Origin: Flavobacteriia bacterium
Lineage (GTDB): Bacteria; Bacteroidota; Bacteroidia; Flavobacteriales_D; Crocinitomicaceae
Direction: 5' to 3'
DNA length: 64,000 nt
Assembly (NCBI GenBank): GCA_016183815.1
Contig: JACPDW010000006.1
Coordinates: 62,001 to 126,000, forward strand
Made by a program: the position numbers and the translations under genes. Shown piece after piece: positions 26,758 through 35,077 of the stretch; within the stretch, counting starts at the first letter, position 1; each line of letters begins with the position of its first letter. The notes under the pieces are model-generated. The model ran no database searches, was not told the origin of the DNA, and saw only the letters and a program-made list of their open reading frames with translations.

Positions 26758-28431
26758 TTAACTTGAAGAATTTAAAACCTCTAAACCTTTTTTTGTAATT
26801 TGATACCTTTGTTTTTTACTATTTGGTATCTCTTTTATTGTCCATTCTAATAAATCTAATTGTTGCAAAGTATTAATAAATAACCTCTTATTTCTTGTTT
26901 GCTGACTTATTCCTAAACAATCTTCAAGTATTTCTTTGGATGATTTAGATTTAAATTTACAAAACCTTAAGATTTCAAAATGTTCCCTTTTTAATTGATC
27001 TATTGAAATATTTTTTTTCTCATTGGTTTTTGTAACTAAATATTGAGCATCAGGTTCTTTTAAAACAAAACCGGATTCATAAGGAAGATTATTTTGAAGC
27101 CAAACGATATAATCTTCAACCTTTGCAGCTAAAAAATAAGGTAAATTAAGAAGATAAAAAGTTTTTCCTAAGGGAGTTTGGACAGAATCTAATTTAAATT
27201 CTCCTGCATAAAAACGTATGGCATAATTTATTTTTGATTTTTCCATAAACAAACTCAAAGATTTCATTTTACCTTTTGAACCAGACTTAACCTCTATTGG
27301 TATTAATTTCCCATCACAAGGATATAAATAATCTAATTCAGCAAAAGAACTATTTTTTTCACGAACCCAAAATTGAAGCCCATCTAAAGGCATAAAATAA
27401 GACGATAATATTTCTTGACCTACAAGATGCTCTATCATTTTACCTTGATAAACAGAACACAAATCAGCAGTACCGATAATTTCTTTTTGTAAACCCACTT
27501 TGAAATTGATTAAACCAGTATCAAGAAAATGCAAACGAGGAGCTTTTCTAAAATCTTGTTCTATTGGAATATTATAGCCGACACAAGGATACAATAAATT
27601 TAATAAATGGGTTTTTTGAAGAGTGCGTAAAACCTCACCAACCTCTTTAGACCTATAATTTGATTTACCAAAACCATGAAAAGTTATTCTATTTCCAGCT
27701 TCATACAAAATTTGATTTAATAAAAATCTGATTAATTGAAGTTGTTCATTATTTTTTGCATATTTTTCAGCATCTTCGTGATAGGAATTTAATAATTCTT
27801 CATATATTGGTTTTAAAGCAGTTAAATCATTATTTATTGAAAAATGATTCACTATTTCTGGCATTCCACCTATTATTGCATAAGTATGAAATAATTTTAA
27901 AAGTTTTGAATGAGCATAATTATTAAGAGGTATTTTTTGATATTGCTCCAATACCAACCCCTCACCTATTGCATTTAAAAATTCTTCAAAAGAAACGGGT
28001 CTAAGAATCATATAGGAAACTCTTCCAACAGGAAAACTTATGTTTTTCCCTAATAAAGTTTCCAACATACTACCCGCAGCTATTACATGTAATTCAGGCA
28101 AATCCTCTTTAAAATACCTTAAAATATTTATTGCAGTTGGAACCTCTTGAATTTCATCTATAAACAATAAAGTATTTTTTCTTTTTGTCCACAACTGATT
28201 TTGAAACAAAAATATTTGCTTTGCGATTTCTTCAATATCAGAATAGTCTTGAAATAACTTTTTATATTCATTTTTTTCCAAATTGATATACAAATATTGC
28301 TCATAACCCTTTGCAAATTCATGAACTAAAGTAGTTTTTCCTACTTGCCTTGCACCTCTTATAACTAAAGGTTTTCTACTGTCAGAATCTTTCCATTTAT
28401 TAAGAAATTTCAAAGCTTTTCTATAAAACAT
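26758..28431 (-). CDS. AAA ATPase with DUF4143 domain and C-terminal extension
   Basis: From ATG 28431 (MFYRKALKFLNKWKDSD) the protein is 557 residues; a GTG at 28449 would add six. The N-terminal AAA_14-type ATPase has Walker A RGARQVGKTTLVHEF near residue 32 and Walker B TLLFIDEIQEVP near residue 90. The DUF4143 part (about 210-420) has HFLDTGLINFKVG and the nuclease-like stretch FAELDYLYPCDGKLIPIEVKSGS, where E-x-D and EVK may be a PD-(D/E)xK-like site. An extra ~120 residues at the end (REHFEILRFCKFKSKSSKEIL ... ITKKGLEVLNSS) look like a winged helix. Function of the family is unknown; members are often strain-specific. Three spaced repeats precede the gene. Confidence 0.88.
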   Translation of the reverse strand: MFYRKALKFLNKWKDSDSRKPLVIRGARQVGKTTLVHEFAKGYEQYLYINLEKNEYKKLFQDYSDIEEIAKQIFLFQNQLWTKRKNTLLFIDEIQEVPTAINILRYFKEDLPELHVIAAGSMLETLLGKNISFPVGRVSYMILRPVSFEEFLNAIGEGLVLEQYQKIPLNNYAHSKLLKLFHTYAIIGGMPEIVNHFSINNDLTALKPIYEELLNSYHEDAEKYAKNNEQLQLIRFLLNQILYEAGNRITFHGFGKSNYRSKEVGEVLRTLQKTHLLNLLYPCVGYNIPIEQDFRKAPRLHFLDTGLINFKVGLQKEIIGTADLCSVYQGKMIEHLVGQEILSSYFMPLDGLQFWVREKNSSFAELDYLYPCDGKLIPIEVKSGSKGKMKSLSLFMEKSKINYAIRFYAGEFKLDSVQTPLGKTFYLLNLPYFLAAKVEDYIVWLQNNLPYESGFVLKEPDAQYLVTKTNEKKNISIDQLKREHFEILRFCKFKSKSSKEILEDCLGISQQTRNKRLFINTLQQLDLLEWTIKEIPNSKKQRYQITKKGLEVLNSSS

Positions 28432-28485
28432 ATCCTCAAAATATACCACAAAGATACATCTTTTTTCTTGACTTTCACAAAATAA

Positions 28486-28557
28486 GGGTTATTTTTTAAA
28501 ATATTTACATATAATTAGGGTTATTATATAATATTTTAGTGATATAATTAGGGTTAT
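28486..28557. repeat. Three AGGGTTAT repeats spaced 32-33 bp
   Basis: GGGTTAT occurs at 28486-28492, 28518-28524 and 28551-28557; the last two share the longer ATATAATTAGGGTTAT. They sit directly upstream of the DUF4143 gene with start-to-start distances of 32 and 33 bp, about three helical turns, so all three face the same side of the DNA. This fits a regulator binding region, but it is unproven. Confidence 0.5.
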
Positions 28558-28611
28558 ATTTTTTAATTAATTGATTTAAAAAGAATACTCAAAAAAAATT
28601 AACTGTTCAAT

Positions 28612-28730
28612 ATGGTTTTATTTATTGTTATTTTTAGTTTCTACAATATTATTATCTTTTTTGCAATTTTGAAAAATTCAAGATTTTTGCTAAATTTGTA
28701 TAAAAACAATGAATAAAACGCTAATGAGTT
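28612..28730 (+). repeat. Copy 1 of dispersed promoter-bearing repeat
   Basis: The stretch from about 28661 to 28730 matches 39811-39880 closely (identical over GCAATTTTGAAAAATTCAAG and the following TTTTTG, then TAAATTTGT and ATAAAACG...ATGAGTT with few differences). Weaker similarity extends upstream to TGGTTTTATT. Each copy stands at the 5' edge of an accessory gene group. Confidence 0.7.
28669..28698 (+). promoter_or_regulatory. Consensus promoter in repeat copy 1
   Basis: TTG 28669-28671, 19-nt spacer, TAAATTTG 28691-28698: perfect Bacteroidota promoter. It points toward the toxin-antitoxin genes; a 33-codon frame (28724-28825) lies right behind it but is not convincing as a gene. The stretch 28450-28932 holds no other supported gene. 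Confidence 0.55.
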
Positions 28731-28897
28731 ATACACTCATTTTAAAAGACGACAGTGCAACATACGAACGACAGAAATATGACAGCCAAAAAGCAAACAC
28801 TTCTGCAAAATCAAAAGAGTTGTAAACCAAATCACAAGCTAACTTACAGTTCAATATGGTGAGAAACCCACTCGTAATAAAAAAGTTAAAGAAAAAT

Positions 28898-28928
28898 TTG
28901 GAAATTGTTGTCTAATTAGTTAACTTTG
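28898..28928 (+). promoter_or_regulatory. Putative promoter just before the toxin gene
   Basis: TTG 28898-28900, 20-nt spacer, TAACTTTG 28921-28928 (full match to TAnnTTTG). It ends only 4 nt before the GTG at 28933, so the transcript would be leaderless or nearly so. Confidence 0.4.
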
Positions 28929-28932
28929 CTTT

Positions 28933-29277
28933 GTGAACAAAAAAAGAAAAATAATTGCATATAAAAACTATTTTCTTGACTTTTATAAAAATCAAACCGA
29001 CATTGTTCAAAAAAAGATTGAATGGACTTTAAATTTGATAAAAATAACTCAACAAGTACCAGAAAAATATTTTAAACATTTAGAAGGCACAAAAGGTTTG
29101 TATGAAATTCGAGTTGAAGTAGGTGGTAATATTTACAGAATATTTTCATTTTTTGATAAAGGAAATTTAGTTGTTTTAGGCAATGCTTTTCAAAAGAAAA
29201 CTCAAAAAACACCTAAACAAGAGTTAATAAAGGCAATTAAAATAATGGAGGAATATCATCATGAAAACAAAAACTAA
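28933..29277 (+). CDS. HigB/RelE-type toxin (phage Gp49-like family)
   Basis: 114 residues starting at GTG, the only available start. The fold signatures are of the Gp49-like (DUF891) RelE superfamily: FLDFYKNQTDIVQKKIEWTLNLI, KHLEGTKGLYEIRVEVGGNIYRIFSFFDKGNLVVLGNAFQKKTQKTP, with the conserved basic residues in strand and tail. Such toxins cleave mRNA on ribosomes. It precedes its putative antitoxin and overlaps it by 17 nt, the gene order typical of HigBA rather than RelBE. It lies in the accessory stretch after repeat copy 1. Confidence 0.9.
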   Translation: MNKKRKIIAYKNYFLDFYKNQTDIVQKKIEWTLNLIKITQQVPEKYFKHLEGTKGLYEIRVEVGGNIYRIFSFFDKGNLVVLGNAFQKKTQKTPKQELIKAIKIMEEYHHENKN

Positions 29278-29563
29278 CATTACAACTTTTGACGAATTAC
29301 TTGATAAAAAGTATGGAAAAAAAGGTGAAGCAAAAAGAGAAGAGTGGGAACAAGAATTTGAAGCATTTAGATTAGGAGTCTTACTTGAGGAAGCAAGAAA
29401 TAAACTTGGCTTGACACAGGAGGAACTTGCCGAGAAATGTGGAACAAATAAATCGTATATTTCACGGATAGAAAATAATTCCTCAGACATTCGACTTTCA
29501 ACCTTGATGAGAATTATTCAACAAGGTCTCGGAGGACACTTGAAATTGACACTAGAAATTTAG
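29261..29563 (+). CDS. HigA/XRE-type antitoxin
   Basis: 100 residues. The C-terminal half is an HTH_3 (Cro/CI) domain: LEEARNKLGLTQEELAEKCGTNKSYISRIENNSSDIRLSTLMRII. The N-terminal 40 residues are charged and probably contact the toxin. A GGAGG 9 nt before the ATG is one of the few strong Shine-Dalgarno sequences in the window and would raise antitoxin output over the toxin. The antitoxin likely represses the operon. A strong terminator follows about 50 bp after the stop codon. Confidence 0.92.
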   Translation: MKTKTNITTFDELLDKKYGKKGEAKREEWEQEFEAFRLGVLLEEARNKLGLTQEELAEKCGTNKSYISRIENNSSDIRLSTLMRIIQQGLGGHLKLTLEI

Positions 29564-29609
29564 CCACAAGCCACAAACATTTATCCGAGTAGTCGATAAA
29601 AGATATAAA

Positions 29610-29647
29610 AAAAGGCGATAAAGTTTAAAATTCTTTATCGCTTTTTT
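29610..29647 (+). terminator. Terminator of the toxin-antitoxin operon
   Basis: GCGATAAAG (29615-29623) pairs with CTTTATCGC (29633-29641), nine base pairs around a 9-nt loop, flanked by AAAAAA before and TTTTTT after, so it can work in both directions. The remaining 350 bp up to 29993 contain inverted-repeat arms but no supported gene. Confidence 0.85.
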
Positions 29648-29993
29648 CTTGTACTGTTTGGGTCTTACTGCTTTTTTCGACTTATAAATTGTTCAAAGAA
29701 ATTGGTTCTGTTTTATGTTTCTTCACTTTGGGAATTTGTAATACATTGTTTAATTCCGATTACATTTTCAATATTCTTGATCAAAATTTACTCAAAAGCT
29801 AACAAAATGATTTTGTTGTTAATATTCACAAACAAAAGCAACTTTTTTTGAACTTGATACTATGATAAAAAGTAAAAAAAATATTAATGAAAGTGGCTTA
29901 AAATGGAAATATTTGCTTATTTTTGAGTTGAATTTAAATAAATAAGGAGGTTTTTAGACGAACTGCCGTTGTGTGCCATATAAATAAACCGCT

Positions 29994-30950
29994 ATGAAAG
30001 ATGTTTTTGATATATTGAAAGAATTTGTACCTCTTTGGTTAGCTTTGATAACATTAGGCTTTGGATACCTAATATTCCTCTATACGAAAATATTTCGTCA
30101 GACAAATCAATTAGCTGAGAAACAAGCACAATACTTGAAAGAACAAATTGATACAGTAGATAAAACTACTGGCATATTTGAAAGAACAGTCAAGCATCAA
30201 GAAGGAGATTTAAACAGATTATATGAATTAAATAAGGAGTTAAAAGAACAACTTGAAAAACAAAAAGATTCTGAATTGAAAAGCCTTGATGGACAACTAA
30301 ATGACATTTCTAAAAATCTCTTGACTATTAAAAACACACAGATTCAGCATGACGAACTTGAAAAATTGAAAGACGAAATAAAGAGAACAAAAAACTCAAC
30401 TTCAATTAAATACAATGAACTTATTCAAAATATTGATTTGCAAAAACCTTCAGACAGCAAGATTGATAAAGTAAAACAGGTATTTGTTATAATGCCTTAT
30501 TCTGAAAAAGCAAATAAGAATTATCAAATAATAAAAGAAATTTGTTTTGAGCAAGGGCTTGAAATTGTTAGAGCAGATGAAATGATTTCAGAGGGTGAAT
30601 CAATTTCTGAAAAAATTAAAGGTTTAATTTCAAAATCTGACTTGATTATTGCAGACGTAACTGGTAACAACATCAACGTAATGTATGAATTAGGTTTTGC
30701 GCACGGTATCAATAAACCTGTAATATTACTCGCATCCAAAATTGAAGAACTGAGAATTGATGTTTCAAATTACAGAATAATTTTATTCAATGAATCAAAA
30801 GAAACCAAAGAAAAACTTGCTTCTGGACTTATGGAATCACTTGAACAAATTAAAAAAGAAGTAAAAAGTCAAAAATTCAAAGAAATTCAGGATATTCTAT
30901 TTAAATCAGTGTTTGGAGTAAGTACAGATATATTAAGAATGAGATTTTAA
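29994..30950 (+). CDS. Membrane-anchored coiled-coil protein with TIR/deoxyribosyltransferase-like domain
   Basis: 318 residues in three parts: a single membrane helix (about 12-32, LWLALITLGFGYLIFLYT), a long Lys/Glu/Gln-rich coiled coil (about 35-150), and a C-terminal Rossmann-like domain beginning KQVFVIMPYSEKANKNYQII and carrying ADEMISEGESISEKIKGLISKSDLIIADVTGNNINVMYELGFAHGINKPVILL. The pattern FVIMPF...RADE...ADVTGxNxNVMYELGxAHG is that of nucleoside 2-deoxyribosyltransferase-like/TIR-like domains. Some relatives act as NAD-degrading or nucleotide-sensing effectors in anti-phage defence; for this protein that is inference. It stands alone, flanked by inverted repeats, in an accessory stretch next to a toxin-antitoxin pair. 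Confidence 0.7.
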   Translation: MKDVFDILKEFVPLWLALITLGFGYLIFLYTKIFRQTNQLAEKQAQYLKEQIDTVDKTTGIFERTVKHQEGDLNRLYELNKELKEQLEKQKDSELKSLDGQLNDISKNLLTIKNTQIQHDELEKLKDEIKRTKNSTSIKYNELIQNIDLQKPSDSKIDKVKQVFVIMPYSEKANKNYQIIKEICFEQGLEIVRADEMISEGESISEKIKGLISKSDLIIADVTGNNINVMYELGFAHGINKPVILLASKIEELRIDVSNYRIILFNESKETKEKLASGLMESLEQIKKEVKSQKFKEIQDILFKSVFGVSTDILRMRF

Positions 30951-31019
30951 GAAATACGGCACACAACACATAGTATAGTGCATGCGGGTTTCAGTGGTTT
31001 GCGAAGGTTTGTGGCTTGT

Positions 31020-31232
31020 AAAAAAGTCGGTTGTAACTTTAAAGTTTATCGCCCCCTGCTCCGCTACATTTATAATGCTACGTTTTGAAACCAAGATTAT
31101 TTTGTTCACTTTATTTCTAAAACATGTTAGTAAGAATAAAAATTTTAGTGCCATAGGATTGCTAATCCAGCGGAACTTATTAAATATATTTTAATTTTCT
31201 ATATTTATTCTTAAACATCTTGATAATATATT
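31020..31232. other. Non-coding stretch with higher GC, possible cassette remnant
   Basis: Between the TIR-like gene and the hydrolase the sequence includes GTTTATCGCCCCCTGCTCCG and is less AT-rich than its surroundings. No frame on either strand looks coding. It may belong to the cassette boundary. Confidence 0.3.
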
Positions 31233-31997
31233 CTACCTCAAACAAAATTCTAATACTGAATTTAAAAATTCTTGAGGTTTTTCAGCATGTATCCAATGCC
31301 CAGCGTTTTCTATTTTTTTAAATTGAACATCTACAAAAACTTCTTCGATGTTAAAAATATCCTCCTCTACAATATAATTGGATAAAGAACCCCTCATAAA
31401 TAAAGTTGGAATAGTGATGATTTTAGAAAATTTTATTTCTTCCAGAATATTTTCCATGCTATTTTCAATCGCTTCTAAATTCATTCTCCAAGCCAATTGT
31501 TTTTGAGTGTTCCAAAAAAGATTTTTTAATAAAAACATTTTAACTCCTTCAGAATCTATGTACTCTGAAAGCTGTTTTTCCGCCATTTTTCTATCTAAAG
31601 TTGGGCTTAATTTTACAGCATGCAAACCTGCTAAAATTTGTTGATGGTGGACAGGGTATTTTTTAATGCCAATATCGACAACTATCAGCTTTTCAATCAA
31701 ATGCCCTGCTTCTTTACTAAATTCTATAGCCACTTTTCCACCCATAGAATGACCCATCAAAATAATATTTTTATAGTTTTTGCTCACAACGTATTCCTTT
31801 ACGTCTTGAGCCATAAGAGAATAAGAAAAATCATCACTCCAAGGGGAATGACCGTGGTTTCTCATATCCAATAAAACTACTTTATAAAAAGAAGCTATTT
31901 TTTTTGCAAAACTCACCCAGTTGTCTGAATAACCAAACAAACCATGAATTATTATAAAAACTTGACCTTCACCAAATTCAAGACTATGTAACTTCAT
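31233..31997 (-). CDS. Alpha/beta hydrolase, YbfF-like
   Basis: 254 residues without signal peptide. Oxyanion motif HGLFGYSDNWVSFA near residue 18, nucleophile elbow ILMGHSMGGKVAIEF (Ser near 100), and the catalytic histidine in ENAGHWIHAEKPQEF near the C-terminus. The closest described relatives are YbfF-type esterases acting on acyl-CoA or short esters; the true substrate is unknown. It is divergent from marR with 103 bp between. Confidence 0.88.
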   Translation of the reverse strand: MKLHSLEFGEGQVFIIIHGLFGYSDNWVSFAKKIASFYKVVLLDMRNHGHSPWSDDFSYSLMAQDVKEYVVSKNYKNIILMGHSMGGKVAIEFSKEAGHLIEKLIVVDIGIKKYPVHHQQILAGLHAVKLSPTLDRKMAEKQLSEYIDSEGVKMFLLKNLFWNTQKQLAWRMNLEAIENSMENILEEIKFSKIITIPTLFMRGSLSNYIVEEDIFNIEEVFVDVQFKKIENAGHWIHAEKPQEFLNSVLEFCLR

Positions 31998-32066
31998 TTT
32001 ACATTTAAAAAATTATACAAAAATACTTCTCATTTAATAAAAATGTAAAAAAAATACAAAAATTAA

Positions 32067-32096
32067 GTGTATATATTACCAAGGTAATTAATTTTG
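32067..32096 (+). promoter_or_regulatory. Promoter of marR
   Basis: -7 box TAATTTTG at 32089-32096 (full match) with GTG at 32067-32069 in place of the -33 TTG, 19-nt spacer. The box ends 4 nt before the ATG. Confidence 0.5.
32075..32088. promoter_or_regulatory. Palindromic operator ATTACC-AA-GGTAAT
   Basis: A perfect 6+6 palindrome lies between the -33 and -7 positions of the marR promoter, where a dimeric MarR regulator would block RNA polymerase. Autoregulation is inferred. Confidence 0.6.
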
Positions 32097-32100
32097 CACT

Positions 32101-32547
32101 ATGGAAATAGGAAAAATGATCAATACTCGATTTGTTTCATCACAACAAAAAGCAATTGTAAATATTAGAGTTACATCAAATTGGATTGCACATCAACAAA
32201 ATCTTTATATGTCAAAATTTGATTTGTCGATGGCTCAATTTAATATTTTAAGGATTTTAAGAGGTGCAAAAGAAAAGCTGAATGTCAACACAGTTAAAGA
32301 AAGAATGATAGAAAAATCTCCAAACACTACACGTTTAATGGATAAACTAATTGAAAAAGGATACATTGATAGGATTAGATGTGAACAAGATAGACGTGTC
32401 GTTTATGTTGAAATAAATATCAAAGGATTGAATTTATTAGAAAAAATCGATTTTGATTTTGAGCAACTTTTTTCATTTTCAAAAAATCTTTCAGATAAAG
32501 AAGCTGAAAAATTAAGTGAACTCTTAGATAAATTAAGAGGAAATTAA
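32101..32547 (+). CDS. MarR family transcriptional regulator
   Basis: 148 residues with the winged-helix core of MarR: DLSMAQFNILRILRGAKEKLNVNTVKERMIEKSPNTTRLMDKLIEKGYIDRIRCEQDRRVVYVEINIKGL, with the DxR wing motif (QDRRVV). N- and C-terminal helices would form the dimer interface. A palindrome overlapping its own promoter suggests autorepression, and the outer-membrane barrel gene 41 nt downstream is probably in the same operon and under the same control. Confidence 0.92.
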   Translation: MEIGKMINTRFVSSQQKAIVNIRVTSNWIAHQQNLYMSKFDLSMAQFNILRILRGAKEKLNVNTVKERMIEKSPNTTRLMDKLIEKGYIDRIRCEQDRRVVYVEINIKGLNLLEKIDFDFEQLFSFSKNLSDKEAEKLSELLDKLRGN

Positions 32548-32588
32548 CAAAACCAATCAAATTTAGAATTTAACTTTACAGTTTTTTT

Positions 32589-35054
32589 ATGATTAAGGCA
32601 AATTATTTAAAGATTTCTATTACAGTTTTATTATTTATTTTCAGTACTAACTTATTTTTTTCACAAGTAAATAAAAATAATAATAACAATTCTCCAAAAA
32701 TTGGAATATTAAGTGGAGCAGTTTTTGATTCAATCACAGGAATACCTATCGATTATTGTTCTGTTCGTCTATTTTCAGTAAGAGATTCAAGTGTCAAAGC
32801 AGGAATTTATACAGATGAAAAAGGCAAAATTTTACTAGATGAAATTCCTTTAGGTAAATACTTTATTAAAATTTCTTTTTTAGGTTATAAAACTAAAACA
32901 ATCTCTGGAATAAATTTCACAGCCGAAAAACCCAACAGACATTTAGGTAATATTTCTTTAGTTGAAGACAAAGTAAAAGAACTTAATGAAGTAAAAGTTG
33001 AAGCAAGAAAAGAGTTGTTATTGAACAGTTTAGACAAAAAAGTATATGATGTTGGTTCTGATATTTCTGTAAAAGGAGGTTCAGCTAATGACGTGTTAAA
33101 TAATGTACCCTCCGTAGAGGTTGATCAAGATGGAAAAATTTCACTTAGAGGAGACGGAAACGTAACCATATTAATTGACGGGCGACCAAGTTCACTTTCT
33201 GGTTCAAATGGAAAAAGTTTTTTAGATGCTTTACCAGCTAATAGTATTGAAAGAATTGAAATCGTAACAAATCCATCTTCTAAATACGATCCAGATGGTA
33301 CATCGGGAATAATCAATATTGTTTTAAAGAAAAACAAAATGAAAGGAATAAATGGAAATGTATTATTAAGTGCTGGAACAGGAAAAGAATTCAATGGAAA
33401 TGGCTCTTTAAATTATAGAAATGCAAAAATGAATTTATACAGTACCTATGCTTATAAATATTATGAAGGTGAAAGAAATTACGAGTCTAAAATAAAAAGA
33501 AACATTGAAGATTCAATTTTTTCTTTAATACAAGATAGAAAAGGTACTGATTTAATGATAAATAACACTCTAAAATTTGGATCAGATTTTTATTTAAACG
33601 ATAGAAATACTATTGGATTTGGAATAACGGGAAATCAAGGTAAAAGAGAAAGAACAGGAGATCTATATAATTATTTAAATGATGAAAATGATGTTCAAAA
33701 AGCCAATTGGAAAAGAAACTCTTCAGACCCTTCTGACAACTTAAATTTGGATTTTAATATCAATTATAAACTTGATTTTAAACAAGATAAAGGAAATATT
33801 ATTATTGATGTTAATCAAAGTTTTGGAAATGAAGATATATTTGGAGATTATTTAGAAACATATGGATACAATGCCGATAGTTTAAAGCAAAGACTTGAAA
33901 ATAAAGAAAAAAATAACATTACAACAGCCCAAGTAGATTATACAAGAATATTGTTTGAAAATGTCAAACTCGAAAGCGGTTTAAAAATGATTATAAGAAA
34001 TTCTGAAATAGATACTTATTCAGAAACTTATGATGAAAATGCATCTTTATTTTTAGAAGACACCTTTGCGAATTTTACCTATCAATATAATGAAGAAGTT
34101 TTTTCAGGATATTTGAATTTCGGACAATCTTTTAAAAAATTTAAATATCAAATTGGAACTCGTTTAGAAAGTGCTATGCAGAATCCTAATCTTGTCACAA
34201 AAAACATCAACATTAATAATCAATATTACAACTTCTATCCTAGCGTTTTTTTAACGTATATTGTTAACAAACAAAGTGAGATAACATTAAGTTATAGCAG
34301 GAGAATTAATCGACCATCTGCAGAAAATTTAAATCCATTTACTAGCTATGCTGACCCCATTAATTTACGAATGGGTAATCCTTATTTAAAACCTGAATAT
34401 ATCAATTCATACAATTTAGGTTATTCAATAAATGGAAAAGCATTTTCAGTTACTGCAAGCATTTTTTATAGACAAACAAACGATGTGATAACACGAATTA
34501 AAAACTTCTATGACAATGGTACAACTGCTGTTCTTTTCGGAAATATTGACAGAAGTGAAAGTTTTGGACCTGAATTGGTTCTTATGTTTAGACCTTTTCC
34601 ATGGATGAAAAATATGTTAACTGGAAATGGTAATTCGATTAAATTTTACGACGATACTCCAGGATACGACCGAAACAATTCAGGATTTTTCTATACTTTC
34701 AAATATACAAATTCAATTGATTTATGGAAAAAAACAGCTACTTTTCAGATTAATTTCCAATATAATTCACCTAGAATTTCTCCACAAGGCACTGTTTTAC
34801 CTAGAGGTGCAATGGATCTTTCATTTGATAAGACTTTTAAAGAAGGAAAATATTCAATAGGTTGTCGATTGAGTGATGTTTTTGATACTCGTGAATTCAA
34901 CATTGAAGTAGATCAACCAAACAGTTATCAAAAAATGCGTTTTAAACAAAATACAAGAAGATTTTTTATTAATTTTAGTTATAAATTTGGAAAATATGAA
35001 ATTAAAAAATCTAAACCTAGTATGGAATCTGGTGGTGGCGGTTTTGACTTTTAA
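32589..35054 (+). CDS. TonB-receptor-like outer-membrane beta-barrel protein
   Basis: 821 residues: signal peptide (to about residue 26, TNLFFSQ), a carboxypeptidase-regulatory-like domain (about 40-120, GAVFDSITGIPIDYCSVRLF ... KISFLGYKTKTI), a plug-like section (about 145-250; GGSANDVLNNVPSVEVDQDG ... DGRPSSL ... PSSKYDPDGTSGIINIVLKK) and a long barrel of the OMP_b-brl_3 type ending in FINFSYKFGKYE with a Gly-rich tail GGGGFDF. These proteins resemble TonB-dependent receptors but usually lack a recognisable TonB box; ligand unknown. Pairing with an upstream marR gene suggests induction by a small molecule or stress. Confidence 0.9.
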   Translation: MIKANYLKISITVLLFIFSTNLFFSQVNKNNNNNSPKIGILSGAVFDSITGIPIDYCSVRLFSVRDSSVKAGIYTDEKGKILLDEIPLGKYFIKISFLGYKTKTISGINFTAEKPNRHLGNISLVEDKVKELNEVKVEARKELLLNSLDKKVYDVGSDISVKGGSANDVLNNVPSVEVDQDGKISLRGDGNVTILIDGRPSSLSGSNGKSFLDALPANSIERIEIVTNPSSKYDPDGTSGIINIVLKKNKMKGINGNVLLSAGTGKEFNGNGSLNYRNAKMNLYSTYAYKYYEGERNYESKIKRNIEDSIFSLIQDRKGTDLMINNTLKFGSDFYLNDRNTIGFGITGNQGKRERTGDLYNYLNDENDVQKANWKRNSSDPSDNLNLDFNINYKLDFKQDKGNIIIDVNQSFGNEDIFGDYLETYGYNADSLKQRLENKEKNNITTAQVDYTRILFENVKLESGLKMIIRNSEIDTYSETYDENASLFLEDTFANFTYQYNEEVFSGYLNFGQSFKKFKYQIGTRLESAMQNPNLVTKNININNQYYNFYPSVFLTYIVNKQSEITLSYSRRINRPSAENLNPFTSYADPINLRMGNPYLKPEYINSYNLGYSINGKAFSVTASIFYRQTNDVITRIKNFYDNGTTAVLFGNIDRSESFGPELVLMFRPFPWMKNMLTGNGNSIKFYDDTPGYDRNNSGFFYTFKYTNSIDLWKKTATFQINFQYNSPRISPQGTVLPRGAMDLSFDKTFKEGKYSIGCRLSDVFDTREFNIEVDQPNSYQKMRFKQNTRRFFINFSYKFGKYEIKKSKPSMESGGGGFDF

Positions 35055-35077
35055 AATAGTATAAAAACTTTAAATTA

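Larger units (their letters stand above)
29566..31019. repeat. Nested inverted repeats flanking the TIR-like gene
   Basis: Outer pair: ACAAGCCACAAA at 29566-29577 and its exact reverse complement at 31008-31019. Inner pair: GTTGTGTGCC at 29968-29977 and GGCACACAAC at 30958-30967, with similarity continuing to 13 of 14 bases. Both pairs bracket one gene. This looks like the boundaries of a mobile cassette, though no recombinase is nearby. Confidence 0.55.

Noticed and set aside
28724-28825. 33-codon frame behind the promoter in repeat copy 1
   Set aside because: Its composition is unlike a protein and the equivalent frame after copy 2 is only 8 codons with different content; a leader peptide is possible but unsupported.
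26758-31230. Intact insertion sequence, integrase or CRISPR array in the accessory patch
   Set aside because: No transposase, integrase or regularly spaced repeat array was found on either strand.
31020-31232. Short plus- and minus-strand frames between the TIR-like gene and the hydrolase
   Set aside because: They overlap each other on opposite strands, have no recognisable content and no start signals.
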